The notes under the pieces: generated by a model
Told to the model about the DNA's origin: nothing
Database searches by the model: none
What the model saw: only the letters and a program-made list of their open reading frames with translations
Position numbers and translations under genes: made by a program
Assembly (NCBI RefSeq): GCF_019925205.1
Contig: NC_083560.1
Span: forward strand, 60,897,266 to 60,961,265
DNA: 64,000 nt
Direction: 5' to 3'
From: Metopolophium dirhodum
Taxonomy: Eukaryota > Arthropoda > Insecta > Hemiptera > Aphididae
Shown here: piece by piece, positions 23,326 through 35,839 of the stretch
How the letters are laid out: the number at the start of each line of letters is the position of its first letter
Numbering within the stretch: position 1 is the first letter of the stretch

Positions 23326-23899
23326 TTATTTTACTGTGTAGTGAGAAATACTATTAAAATTCGAAGCAGAAAATGATAATACTATAACACAGCACAATAA
23401 TGTTATCAATATTCTCAATTGATAACTTGAACACCAAGATTGTGGGTAAATTAATGGTCTAAAGGAACCCCCTTCCCACCACTATGGAGGTATAATAATT
23501 AAATTAAATAATATTTTAATACATTATTATATACAGTATGTGCGTGAATCGTGCGTTGGCATTATATGCATTATATTATAACATATTATTTATAATATCT
23601 TACTGAAACTGGGACGTTGAACGGAGTGCCATTATTTTCATTTTTAATTCAAAAATTGAATGAGTGTCGTCCTCGTGTAGATGTTCGTGATCGAATTTAA
23701 TAAGAATTGGTTTTTCCATATTTACTGTCGTTCGGAGAACAGCCTGGCAGTTCATGGAATAAACACGGTTACATTTCCATCGGATGTGACGGTTGCATGC
23801 CTTGTGGTAATGGAACAGGTACCCTTTGTACACAAGTCTTGGGTATTTATATGGTTTCAGTTGCCTGGTATCGATGATTTCCAGAATATTCTCCGACAT
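23326..23899 (-). CDS. Small FLYWCH zinc-finger protein, two exons
   Basis: Exon 1 runs 23899-23604 (ATG MSENILEIID; donor CA|GTAAGA) and a proposed exon 2 runs 23458-23326 (acceptor TTTAG, stop TAA), with a 145-bp intron. The frame restores Gln and gives 142 residues. Residues about 19-75 form a FLYWCH-type zinc finger: GYLF, IRWKC and then Cys43, Cys51, His71 and His73. FLYWCH fingers bind DNA or protein and also occur in MULE transposases. The open frame extends 38 codons upstream of this Met, but that part is Ser/Arg/Val-rich and probably untranslated. Exon 2 would add a hydrophobic stretch (LITLLCCVIVLSFSAS), which is odd for a nuclear finger, so exon 2 is tentative. AATAAA follows the stop. 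Could be a domesticated transposase fragment. Confidence 0.6.
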
Positions 23900-24330
23900 G
23901 GTAAGGTCGACTAATAACAAAACCACCACCCGCACGAACGACGAGTGACGACTGATCGCCCGAGCGGCAGTAACCGGATCGAGGCGAACAGATGACAACT
24001 GCGCGCCGCGCAAACCAAGCCAATGGTGTGCTACAAGCCCGCTTCTACCGTGGTCTGTGTTCTGTAGTTGACTGCATACAATGTTCGTCCATTTTTGTTG
24101 TGGTGGTGGTTGCGGTGGTGGTGGCGGCAGCCGGGGATTCGGCCTTGAGATCTGGGTTCTAGTTAGTGCCAGCCAATGTATGTGATAGCGTCAGTGTGGG
24201 CCAGCCGTTATCTCGTCCGCTGTCCGCATATTGTTATCGCCAGGATAATACGACGACGGCAGCCGCGGCAATCATAATATAATAATATAAATTATAAATG
24301 ATTCCTGATCCTTTATTCCTTTAAAATAAT
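23900..24330 (-). promoter_or_regulatory. CpG-rich upstream region of the FLYWCH gene
   Basis: Upstream of the minus-strand ATG the sequence becomes visibly richer in G+C and CG dinucleotides (for example GCGCGCCGCG near 24000 and GGTGGTGGTGGCGG near 24115). This contrasts with the A+T-rich surroundings and fits a promoter and 5' UTR. No TATA box position is claimed. Confidence 0.35.
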
Positions 24331-24360
24331 AATAATAATTATTATTATTATTATTATTAT
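24327..24360. repeat. (AAT)n/(ATT)n microsatellite
   Basis: Runs of AAT then ATT units form a simple repeat that is also a near-perfect palindrome. Confidence 0.8.
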
Positions 24361-24934
24361 CCAAGGCAGTGTGGGCACGAGAGGCCGTCGTTTAACAGGC
24401 CCCCCAATGTAGGTGGCCTGTCAACGTTCAAGTTTCAGTTACTATTCCATGAATATGGAACAGGGATCGATATTGACGTTCAACGACTGGACCTACGTTA
24501 CGAATTTATAATTCACACGAATACACGATAGTTAAAATTATATTATTAAAAAATATCGTATGCGTCGCTGTCGTTAATATATAATATTATCGCCGTATTC
24601 ATTATTATGTATTATCGTAACAGTCGTCGTTTCCATTGCACTGCGTTTTCACAGAGGGGTCGGATGGGGTGGAGGATGTTTTGGGAGGGTGTCCCACTAG
24701 GGGTTGTTCACCCTTCACCCCACCTGTAAACAATATTACTTATATAATATCGCCTACGATTAATGCCAACATGATTTTCCATAATTTTTGTTATTTTCGT
24801 CGTTGGGGGAATTTATCCGGTCACTTTTAGGGAACAGTACGACGCCGTCGCGACGTTTGTTCCCCGTAGCGCATTCAACACGTACAAACGATGGAAGCGA
24901 CGAAAATGCCGTTATTGTTCGTGTACTATAGACG

Positions 24935-25450
24935 TACCCCTTCACTTTTCCACTGCACTGCCCACTAAAATTGTGGGGTGAGATGAAAATTGAAATTGTT
25001 GGTTGGTATTTCATTTCTCGGTTTCGTGAATGAACCATGTCGTTTTAGCTGCGTGACCAATTATTCGACCTGAAACGACCGGTGCTGTGGCGGGGTTTAC
25101 TGCGACGCTCAATCACTGAAAAATTGAAAAAATACATTTTGGGAATTTATAATGATTACCGCCTCCTTTTACTTAATTATTGAATAATTCGTACCCGTAC
25201 CCCGTTCACCTTTGCTCTGCGCTGCCTTCTAAAATTGTGAGGTGAGATGCAAATTGAAATTGTTGGATGGTATTTTATTTCTCTGTTTCGTGAACGACCG
25301 GTTCATTTGTTTCGTTTTAGCTGCGTGACCAGTTTTGTCTGGAACGACCGCAGCTATCGTGGTATTTGAACAATGCTCGACCACTGGAATATCGAAACAA
25401 TACATTTTAGAAATTTATAATAATATTTCCGCCTCATTTTATCCGATTAA
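24935..25450. repeat. ~264-bp tandem duplication
   Basis: AAAATTGTGGGGTGAGATG at 24967 recurs as AAAATTGTGAGGTGAGATG at 25231, and both are followed by AATTGAAATTGTTGG, GTTTTAGCTGCGTGACCA, GAACGACCG-like and AATACATTTT blocks in order. The copies have diverged moderately. No open frame spans both. Confidence 0.75.
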
Positions 25451-28010
25451 TTTTTTTTTTATTATTGATCATTAAATACATCGACATCTAGGTCGTTAAG
25501 TACAAGGGTTTTGTATTAGATTAGGTGTTATATAATTAAATGCGTTATATTTTTAAAATTAAATTATACAATTGTGTTTTCTTTAAGATTAAAATTCAGT
25601 TGTTTGTGACCTGTGGGTTAGGTCCAAGTGCTTGGCAGATTTGTTTGGAGATTAATTTGTTATATCGATTAATCATTATTTGATTATATCGATAATTTCT
25701 TAACGATTTCACAAAGCATAATATTTTGAGTTACAGTTGCAATAGCAATCAAACATTAACAAATAAATAAATAGTATTTTACTAACCGATTTTGCGTACA
25801 CGACAAACAACTATAAATATATGATGTACAAAAAATTTCAAGAAGTGCGCTACATATTTATGTATTTTTTTTAATATTTTATTTTTTATAGAAAATCAGT
25901 TAGTGTTAAACTATGGGATATTTTGTTCTTAGATTTTTGTTTTGAGAATGTTTAGAATATTTTAATTTAAGACCATTCAGAAAAACTATTATAATATAAT
26001 ACAACGCTTTAAAATAAGGTTAATTTAGCAATAAAATAAAACGTTTTGTGTTATCTAAATGAAATACTGTAGACATTAAATTTACTATATTTTCTTAAAA
26101 ATATAATATTTTATTAAGTACGAACGAGGTACTTGTTAAGTACAAATTTTGGTTTTAGTTTTAAAGCTTCTGTTTTGATTTAGATTAGAGTTTTATTACT
26201 CCTTTTATGATTTACTTAATTTTTAAATATCTTAAAAAAGATAAAAGATAATTGATTCTAAAAAAAATGTTAACGTTTTTTAATTTAGTTTTAAATACAT
26301 TCATCGGCCTATCAGAATGTAAAAGTAAGCTTATGGAAATAGACCATACAATTTAATAGGTGCCTATCTAAAAAAAAGTCAAAAAAGATGGGCAAGTGGG
26401 TGTTGCTCTGCTGTACAGTAGGTTACAAAGAATCACTGTACTGAATGGTGTTAAATTTGAATTCAATGATATAATATATCTTATTGTATAAGAAAAACGA
26501 TTCTGAGCGAAGACATGTCTATGATATTATTATTATAATAATATAAGTATGTATATATTTGATGATATAATTTTGAATAAAGTAATTTATATATTATAAC
26601 TTATTTACGTGGAACATTGTTTTAATTTTTCAATCTTTAGCTGTAAAAGCTGAACATTTTATACATTTTTATACACGAAATAATTATTAAATTTTAAATT
26701 TGATAAATTCTGTCAAAATTCGAAATTTAAATGCTTATTAAAAAAAAATTGTGCCTATATGTATTTTCAATATTTTTCAACTGCTATTGCAGTGCTATTG
26801 GGAGCCTTGTATAAAATTGTCATGCGTTATGGCACAGCAAATATTTATATTTATGGAAACAAACAACTAAAAAAATTTTAAAATTTGATCAAGTATAGAA
26901 ATTTATAAAATAAACATGTGATATAAATCTCAAGTGTCTACGGTTATTAGTTTTTGAATTACAAAAAATAAGAAAATCTTTACATGAGAAATCGAGTGAA
27001 TATCCAATGTTCCAAAAATTTGAACTTTAAACGCTCATAAAAATTTAATTTGACTTTCTTATAGACATTTTTTTTTTGTTGATAAAGGTAGATAACCTTA
27101 TAAAGAATCTTGTATTACATTTTGAAATCTTAGATTTAAAAAGAAAATTTTTTAGAAATTTCTAACTCAAAATAATTTGCACATTTTCATGATTTTTACG
27201 TTTTTTGTCAATATTTCAATTTTAAATGACTATAAAAAAAATTGCAACTATGGATTTTAATATTTTTCAAATATCATTGTAATAATATATTAGGAGCTGG
27301 GTATTAAATTTTCAAGATTTTTTACCCAACAAATAAAATTGTATTGACACTCATAGAAATAAAAACTAAATAAATTTGAAACAGAAAATGTCCGTAAACA
27401 GTTCAAAACGAATCAAAATATTTTGAAAACGTTATCGTGTATAGAAAACGCGAATATAAATGAGCAGTGAAACTTTCATGTATTATGTATATACGTATAT
27501 TTTAGAGCTACACCAAATACCAAAATCGGTTTAGTCGAAAACCGATTTTGTGTACAAATTCCCGGTTTTGTCCTCCCCAATGCACCAACAATATTTATTT
27601 TCCCATCGAACATGATACTGAAGTTGAAAATCTAAGTATTATTTCAACTACTTATCGCGTGAACAGACACAAAAAAAAATTAAAAATTAAAAAAATACAC
27701 ATCATTGTAAAACTAATACATTCATCGCTCCGCTCAGAATCTAAAATTATTTAGAATTGAAATTATTTTTATACATACGTATTACATTATTATTTATTAT
27801 TTAATAATTTACAATAGTTGGATTAGCCGATTGTTGATTTAATAAGGTGCTGAATTTCTGATTAGTATACTGAAATAAATTCCTTGTATAAGTACATAAT
27901 TAATAAGTGTAAAACCTATGAGAAACATTATTGTTTACGGTATAATATTATTTATAATAATATAATATTAGGTATCATATTATAATATACATTGTTCATG
28001 TAGATTTTAT
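25450..28010. repeat. Gene-free stretch with a long dispersed-repeat copy
   Basis: From about 26390 to 27740 this is the longest copy of the dispersed family: GCTGTACAGTAGGTTAC near 26410, AACGATTCTGAGCGAAG near 26495, CTACGGTTATTAGTTTTTG near 26940, the CCGATTTTGTG block near 27545, and an inverted CATTCATCGCTCCGCTCAG at 27721. No coding capacity. 25450-26390 is featureless A+T-rich DNA. Confidence 0.5.
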
Positions 28011-28857
28011 TTCAATGCTAAAATTAGTATTGTATTTTATAATATTATACCTATTAGTTATCAGTATTTAGTATATTTTATTATATAATATATTAGATAA
28101 TATATCATTTTGATTCATGTCTCATGATCGTTTCAAAATTAAGAAAGTGGGGGATATGGGTATTCTATTACGTTGGCTAATTATAACGTCGATATATTGT
28201 TTCCCAAAACCTATTTACCTAATTATTACTAAGAACATTTAATATAAATGAACTTGATAAATCTAATAATTTATTCAAGAATGATAAAAATATTTAATTA
28301 TATTTATTATTTGTAATGACTATATATACAAGTAATTATTAAAATAATATAATTACTTGTATTATGTTTATGTATACCTACAAGGCTAAAAATAAATGTA
28401 CTGTTTTGTAATAATTGGAAAGTATAAAATACATAAGAGGACGCTACACCCGCATGCGTTTTCTCTGTCTTACAATCGCACAACATACCAAATTGTACGC
28501 TCAAAAGATCACGCTTAGCTCTGTTAGTTTAAAAATTAGAGTGAATTGACCTCTTATAAAATTTAAAGATTATATTCTTACTTCTACATTTTATAAGAGG
28601 TTAATTCACTATAATTTCACTATAGTTCTTAAATTAACAGAACTAAGTGCGATCTGCTGAGCGTACAATTTGATATGTTATGCGCTAGACAGAGAGAAGC
28701 GCCCTCTTAATTAACATTTATAGTATAAATATTTAAAAATATAATTTTATCTAGATTATTCAATCATTTAACTTAGACAACCTCTCAGATAATATATTTT
28801 CCATTTATCTGGATAAGATAGAAAAAAATGTATACTTATCTAGATTAAACACAACAC
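28010..28857. repeat. Repeat unit ending ACAACACTG, interrupted by a MITE
   Basis: CAATGCTAAAATTAGTATT at the left and a right part with several TATCTAGAT-type words ending AACACAACACTG align with 39055-39610 on the same strand. The 272-bp MITE at 28436-28707 interrupts this copy but not the other. Ends of the CAGTGTTG type are common in hAT-like elements, but I could not confirm target duplications. Confidence 0.6.
28436..28707. mobile_element. Long-TIR MITE with TA target (272 bp)
   Basis: The two halves are about 120-bp imperfect inverted repeats: AGAGGACGC at the left against GCGCCCTCT at the right, both arms containing CAAATTGTACGCTC-like and GTGAATT(G/A)ACCTCTTATA words. TA flanks both ends (28434-28435, 28708-28709). 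The paralogous segment near 39430 has the uninterrupted site. No transposase; Tc1/mariner-like target use is inferred. Confidence 0.8.
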
Positions 28858-30327
28858 TGATCAAAGGTAGGTACGGATTTTGTATTTCTGAATAGTCTAG
28901 TATAGTCACCTATGTATAGTTTATACATATTCATTTGCTACATATTAAAAAGAATTGAGAAATGATAAATGAGAATTGATATTTTTGACTAGTGCCTCGG
29001 ACTAAGATATACTTGTTGGTGTATGGGTTATGTTGCTCATGGCACAATATTTTTGTTTAACTCTTTTGCTATTGTTTTTTTTTATGCAAAATACATACAA
29101 TAACTAATAAGTATCAAATTTTAAATTTATTAAATCAGTTGAGTAAACAATTCAAATCTTTAAAAATCCTAAAACATTTTTCTAACAGTTACAACCAATT
29201 TCTACATTCGGCCGATACTATGGATGATTATAATTAGACATAAGCGCAATTTGGGTTAGGAGATTAGGTATTAGATTAGTCCAACCTTACTAAAAACGCT
29301 TAGATAATTAAAATAAAATAAATATAATATTAAATTGTTTTTATTATTTCATGATTGTTTTTAAAATGTCTAATTTAGGTATAATTCTCATTTTTGGTAA
29401 TCGATGAAATTTTGAAATTTTAATGAAATATTTTTATCAAACATCACTAAAACGTAAACAAATGCAACAACAGCTACTGTATAGTAGCACCGTATATAGT
29501 AATACAATACAGAAAATTATAGGTAGGTATCCAATCATAACAACTATTTTATTACCTATTTGTAACCAATGCTACCATTTAAATTAACAAAATAATATTT
29601 GATTTGCGTAAGCCACCCTTATGCCTTAGCAAAATAGGTACAAGGGTTGAAAAATTAAGTAGGTATAGGTAAGCACTCCCTGATTTGTTAGGAATGTATT
29701 GATATAACTTTTATTGAAAACAGTCAAGTGGTTCAGAAATTGCACGATCACAACAAACGCACAGAAGCATTATATACCTATAGGTAGGTACATAAAGATT
29801 ACCTATATGGTTATATTATTATCATTTTTACTAACTTAATTTATAAAAAGAAATGTTAAAACATGTTTATCTTACGCATATTTGATACATAATATATATT
29901 TATTGTACTGCATATTTTCATAATTTTTACTTCTCATTATAGTTATATATGACATATTTAAATGTATGGACATCGTTCAGTTTCCACTATTCATAATATG
30001 TATTTGAGTAACAAAAAATTGAGTCAAAGGGAGAAATTCAAGATAGCCGTCTAGAGATGTATGTTAAATTAAATATGCGTTACAGGAAAAGTAGAAAAAT
30101 GTGCATTATACAATACCTTATGTGAGGGAAAGGGGTGAGAAATTCAGAATTATCACATGGGCACGGGAATTTTATATAATCACCAAGCTCTTGAGCTCTG
30201 AGCTCTAGCTATGAATATTTTAAGATTTAAAAACAATTTATTATTTTAAAATACTTAAAACTCGTTTTAAAATTAAAACATAATAAAAAAACCTATGGCA
30301 TTGCCTAGATAATAATATTGCCTTTAA

Positions 30328-30415
30328 ATTTTATAAGTGATCAATTCACTCTATTTTTAAACTAACGAAGCTAAACGTGATCTGTTGAGCGTACAATTTA
30401 CTATGTTATGTATTA
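30328..30415. repeat. Fragment of the long-TIR MITE
   Basis: TTTTATAAGTGATCAATTCACTC, split here as TTTTATAAGTG then ATCAATTCACTC, followed by AACTAACGAAGCTAAACGTG and GAGCGTACAATTT, matches one arm of the elements at 28436 and 36580. Only one arm is present. Confidence 0.6.
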
Positions 30416-30762
30416 TGAAATGTCAAGATCACAAAAATTGAGTATATATATAGAGTATAAAATCAAGTATATTTTCAATTTTTACTACTTTTTTGGTACA
30501 TATTGATAGAGATTAGGGGATAAAAAAAGCGATCACTATGCGCTCCCTATAAATAATAATATAAAAAAAAAATTAAACACGAATTGTAGTCTTAATAACT
30601 TTTAAGTTTTTACCTAAGTTTAGTTAAGTATGTATAGCTAAAATAAAAAAAATCGTACGACGATCGCCACGAATCGAGCTGGGTACTGGTAGCTGAGTTT
30701 GGTCCTTCACTAAACATATCGTAATCACTAATTAGCAACTGCAAGCCGGACACAGGTAGGTA

Positions 30763-31750
30763 GGGGAAGATGGTGGAATGGCGGTCAGTGGGTATACCGG
30801 TCAGTGGCATATCTCATGAAATATGATAGCTAAAATTTAGATTTTCACGTTACTTGATAAGTGTTGTTATCAAAACCTAATATCTGACGTCTCAAAATGA
30901 TAAACAAAATTTTTCCCACCAAAAATTTGTTATCAATTTCATTATCACTTTCGTTCTAATATTTTTGAAAATTGACAATCGTCTGAAGGTAAGTGTTTTA
31001 ATATTTTTTTCTACATCAATGGTTATATTTACATCTAAATATTATGAGGATTGCAATTATGTGCTCATAATTCACTTCCATAGTATAATTTTTAAGTAAA
31101 TGCATGTATTTCAAAAAACCGTGAAATGGGTATTACCGGCCAAATGTGATGGGGTAATGGCGGTCACATTTTGACTGGCTGTCATTACCCCGTAGCAAAT
31201 AAATTATATTAAATATAATAACTGTAGTATATATTATTTACTGTAGTTATATTTGTTTATTATAATTTATAATCTGATATTATACAAAACACAAAACAGA
31301 AAAGAATTTTAATTGAAATAAATGAAAAGTTTGTTCACTTTTTAATACCTAAGATATATTTTTATATTTTTAACATTTATAAATACAAAAAACAAACAAA
31401 TCTAATACACTTAAGTAATTCTTAATATTGATAAATATCTCTGTACTGAAAACATGTTAATTTGTTCATTATTTGTATGATTTTTAGAAATTTATATTTT
31501 GTCCTATACTTTTACATGTATTTTTATGTGACTGGTATTACCCCACTATAAGGGTAATGTCGGTCAATTGCGGTTTTTTTAAAAAATAAAAATAAAAAAT
31601 ATTACACTTCACTTTAAAAATTTGAAACTTATATATGTAGTAGCTAACAACTTTATAGTTCTAATGCAATTGACAGTGAAATATTTGGATTTTTATAACC
31701 GGAGATACACATGCTCCCGCTTAGGTGGCCGCCATTCCCCTATCTTCCCC
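30763..31750. mobile_element. TA-flanked DNA element (988 bp), no ORF
   Basis: Left end GGGGAAGATGGTGGAATGGCGG and right end CCGCCATTCCCCTATCTTCCCC are inverted copies, here quoted in part: GGGGAAGAT and ATCTTCCCC at the termini. TA lies on each side (30761-30762 and 31751-31752). Several internal words of the GGTAATGGCGGTCA / CATTACCCC type (30781, 31130-31190, 31535-31575) repeat the end motif and could be transposase sites. No transposase gene is present. A pogo/Tc1-like origin is a guess from the TA target. Confidence 0.7.
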
Positions 31751-31899
31751 TACTACAGTTATAATAATTATAGCGCATCTATTAAAAAGGTCATACAACG
31801 ATTGGCCCACGATATATATGACGAATATCACAGACTATTACTACAAAAATGACAAAATAAATTTAAACAATTTAAATAGGTATACATTGATCTCGACAT

Positions 31900-33130
31900 C
31901 AATTATTGAGGACGGTCAATGATATGGAAACGTTTTACATACGGCCATATTGGAAACGGAATAGTTTAGTTCGGTGTTCGAAGTGAAAAAGGTTGACACG
32001 CAACCAGTGTATATACCGCTAAAATAAATCGGGACTCGACTGGACTGAAAAAATGAGATGTGGGACTGGTAAGCGCATAGACGCGAACCGATCGGATAAA
32101 AAAATGTCGTTACCGTACACTCTTGATAACGACAACGACGGCAACGAAGACGACGACGACGACGCCGATAATAGAAGAATGAGCGGCAGTAAAGCAGTGC
32201 CCAATTATATTATATAGTGGCGCGTTCCGGCATTATTTTAAACACAAGTGGTAAAAATGTATGTGTTACATTATAATATAATGCAATGTATAGTAATAGT
32301 CGTAATAGCCTTTACCCGAATGGCGGCGTCGTCCTTGGTTAGGTGTGATAACATTTTGCACCGCTGATCGGCAAACGACGGTGACGAATCTCGCTGGCAC
32401 CAGATCGACTATATCGGTGATCTTTGATGATTTTAAGGACTAAATGCATGACGATCAAAGATTGTAGTTGACGTGGATCGGTTTGTGAAAAATTATGAGA
32501 CAGTAGCGTCATGTGAACAACAAGAAGATAATTTGCAATGGGTAATGGCTGCTGCGACGGCGGCGGCTGCAGTTTGATCAGCGCTGCAGTCTGCACAGTC
32601 GACCCAGATATGGTTACCGAGAGGGGTAAGTTTTCCTGGTTTTAACCAGCAGGGCGTCGGTAACCACCCTGCTAGGCCATATCAGATGATAATATATAAG
32701 AACCAGGGGGTGATTTAACAGTACAGAGATAAAACAGCGGCACTGATTGTTATCACTGCGCTGTATATGGTATGCGAATTTATCAATAGAAATACACCCA
32801 CCGGCCACCAGTGTGAAAAAACCGCAGCAGGATGTTTGCACCATATCATTGATAATAATATGGTTTATTATATCAGTGTGTTTTTTTTTGTTACATCGAC
32901 TTGGATCAATGAACTTCTTGATTACCTATATCCCAATGTACACCGAGCTACGGGGATGATAATACGAAGAAAGTGTATGTAATAATTTCGACCAAAATGT
33001 CAAATTACCCTTCGAAATTGAAAGTTCTATTTCTTGTTCTTCATCTTTCATACATTTGTCTAATTTGATTTTACAAGATTGCAATACATTTGGACATGTT
33101 ATATCACAAATAGTGCCGGTGACACCTAAT
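31900..33130. other. CpG-richer unassigned region
   Basis: Sequence from about 31960 to 32660 is richer in G+C and CG than its surroundings, suggesting a promoter or 5' exon. An open frame at 32053-32217 (+) encodes an acidic peptide with a poly-Asp run from GAC repeats. An ATG at 32611 is followed six codons later by a consensus donor GG|GTAAGT on the plus strand. On the minus strand a 117-bp exon-like segment (33125-33009, AG and GT borders, phase 1-1) encodes four spaced Cys. None can be joined into a gene here. Confidence 0.3.
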
Positions 33131-34846
33131 CAGGACAAAAATACGAAGCAGAATGACATTACCTAGAGCTCAATGTTTAACGATTATTTAATATTTATAT
33201 TTTATTTAGCTTTTAGGAAATTGCTATAGTTATGTTATATTTACAATATTTTTTTGGCAAGCTACCATAATTCATAGTTTATTTGACAAACGTCAAATGG
33301 TTTGTAAATTGAAGGTGAAAAAAAGAACATTTAAAAAAATATGAGACAATACAATATAAACTTGTATACGAGGTATGTATAATATGTTACGTGTATTGTT
33401 TAAATTACATGGATAATATGTATTACTTATATAATTTCAAGTTTGTTTCATTATACCTAAATATTATTCGTCTTTAAGCGACGAGCGCAGGGGCGGCGGG
33501 TTTGGGTATTTTCATAGAAAATAAACAATATAAGTAAGTAGGTAACATAAAATATATACTTAGTCACGTAAAAAAAATTGTTTCACAGAATATTGTTACA
33601 AACCAGGTTTTTTTTGTACGTAAATAGGTACTGCAGTAGTATATAAATGTGGCTACGATAATATGTTCTATACATTTATAAGCATAGAACTTATAAACAT
33701 TTTGTACATAAAGTCTTATCAGTGATGAATCAAATTATACGAATTAAGGCCAATAAGTATACCTATATCGGGTACATATCGAGCTATTATACAAAATGTA
33801 TATTTCAATGGAAAAAATAATAATGTTAAATACATAGATCGTCGCAGTAACTTAATTTACCTATAACAGGTCCGATATTAGGGGCTGGTCCTAACAGAGC
33901 TGGGCCTTAGGTATGGGTCAGCAGGGTCATGCCCCGGGCCTCGCGCATTTGTATGACCTTTGGGGCCTCACGTTATATGAAATTATATATTCTAAATGCC
34001 TCACATAAAAAATATTGGCCAGGCCTCGCTCTGCCGTAAGGTTATTAGAGGTACCAGCATTGGGTCCTATATTATATTAATTATATCAGCATTAAGTCCA
34101 TATAGATATAGACATATAGATATGATGCTGATTACTGGTGTATAGTATTGGTAGGTACTCGAGTAAATGAACATTATTCGATGGCAGTAACAATAATGTA
34201 TACTTACTTGAATACTCGACGCTGGTATCTAAATTTGCTTTTTACGGTCGTATAAACGTATTATACGATTTAATATATAATATTTTCTATGTTCGTTTAT
34301 GCTACGATGTCTGTTATCTATAAATTATAAATAGTCTTTGGTAATTTTGTGCGTCTGTTATGATGATGTGATTTTTGCACAAACTTTTAATCAATGTCAT
34401 ATCAATAGATTCCTAGAGACACATAGTTTATTATTATACCTTATTTTATTCAGACCCTATATGATGCTTTAGAGCGGCTTACAGATTAATTTAATTTTTA
34501 TTCACGCAAAACATTTTTTGTTAATTTAAATTATATAAGCTATCCATTTTTGTACATTACTCTGTTACCAGTAGGTGAATTCTCAATTCACCTACATAAA
34601 GTTTGCCAATACCCAGTTTATCGACTCCTAAATCACAGGCCTATACCCAGGGGTGGATAGGCCCACTGGGATTTTCCCGGTGGACCGCTACTTATATTGA
34701 CGAAATGGGCCGATGAAAAGAAAAGAGGAAAACAAATCCCCAGGAAAAAAACCTCAAAAATATACCCAACTGTTAGATACGGCTGTAAAAAAAAATTAAT
34801 AATAATAAAAAACATAAAGTTTAAATGATAATTATTATATTATTAG
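33130..34846. other. Gene-free stretch
   Basis: No gene is supported. A G+C-richer patch at about 33870-34065 (GGGCCTCGCGC, GGCCAGGCCTCG) and another at 34640-34690 (GGGGTGGATAGGCCCACTGG) look like scraps of DNA elements. The second resembles an inverted sequence near 40140-40185. Nothing further is seen. Confidence 0.4.
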
Positions 34847-35839
34847 TAGGGTGCGGATTTGTATGTATTAAAAATTCAAAAATATGTACATATAAATATG
34901 TATTTAATTTCATCCAAATATGTAATTAAAAATAAAAGATAATATGTATAAAAATAAAATGTTTTTATTCATGAAAAAAAAATTATAAAATGAGTATATT
35001 AAAATAAATAAGTACGTAAATATAAATTATACAACACTACAATATATTATTATTTTATTAACATTAATTAGGAATACATTCAATTAAGTATTCATTCATT
35101 GGAGTTAGAATCTACTTCATCGTCAACAAAACAATTGACATTCATATACTTTTTTAGGTTGTCAAAAGTAAATCTACGTCGATTAGGACGCAATATGTTT
35201 TTATAGCGGCTAAAGGACCTTTCCACGTCGACGGAAGTTGTAGGAGCAAATTTAAAAGCCTCTAATTCAGCAAGATTGAATTGAAAAGAAGTTTGTGTAT
35301 CGCTGCCGTTGTGAAGGTTTGCAATAGCTTCAAGTGCCTTAAAACCTGGGTTTTTACTAAGTACTTGTTCAACTTTTTTCTTAATTTGTATTCTCAATTT
35401 GCTGACTGTGTTAGAGACAATACCCAGGCCAGGGACAAGTTTTGAGCTTCAAGTTTCGTAATAGAATTGGCAAGGAATATAATATAATATATTGGATGTA
35501 CACTAAATTATTTTTCAATGAGGTACTTTTAATTAAATTTTTTGCATTTTCTACTGAAACAGTATCTATTTCAAGTTTGGAAATCACATTTTCAATGACA
35601 TTAAAATTGTTGCAATAATATGATAACAAGAAGATAACAAGATAACAACATATAATATAAAACGGCGATACATTACTAATTTTGTTAATAGCTCAATATT
35701 TAACAAAAATATTTAAAAATCTGTAATATCAACCATAACTTAAAATTATCAAATAGTCCTGTAACATATTTTTATAAAGGAATCATTCAAATATTATCAT
35801 TCGCGACAAATATGTAAATACATACAAATCCGCACTCTA
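34847..35839 (-). mobile_element. hAT element remnant (993 bp)
   Basis: Termini TAGGGTGCGGATTTGTATG (left) and CATACAAATCCGCACTCTA (right) are inverted repeats with one mismatch. The flanks ATTATTAG (34839-34846) and ATTATTAC (35840-35847) are a 7-of-8 match, fitting a hAT 8-bp target duplication. It contains a truncated transposase on the minus strand. Confidence 0.85.
35092..35640 (-). pseudogene. hAT transposase, C-terminal remnant
   Basis: The open frame at 35397-35092 ends with the hAT C-terminal dimerisation signature: FAPTTSVDVERSFSRYKNIL then RPNRRRF. The piece at 35629-35411 supplies VSVENAKNLIKSTSLKNN, the sequence expected just upstream, in another frame and interrupted by stops. 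The catalytic N-terminal two thirds and the BED finger are missing from this 993-bp element. It cannot be an active transposase, though its dimerisation domain is intact. Confidence 0.8.

Noticed and set aside
32019..32204. Minus-strand signal-peptide-like open frame
   Set aside because: Its Ser run is the complement of a GAC repeat; no other support.
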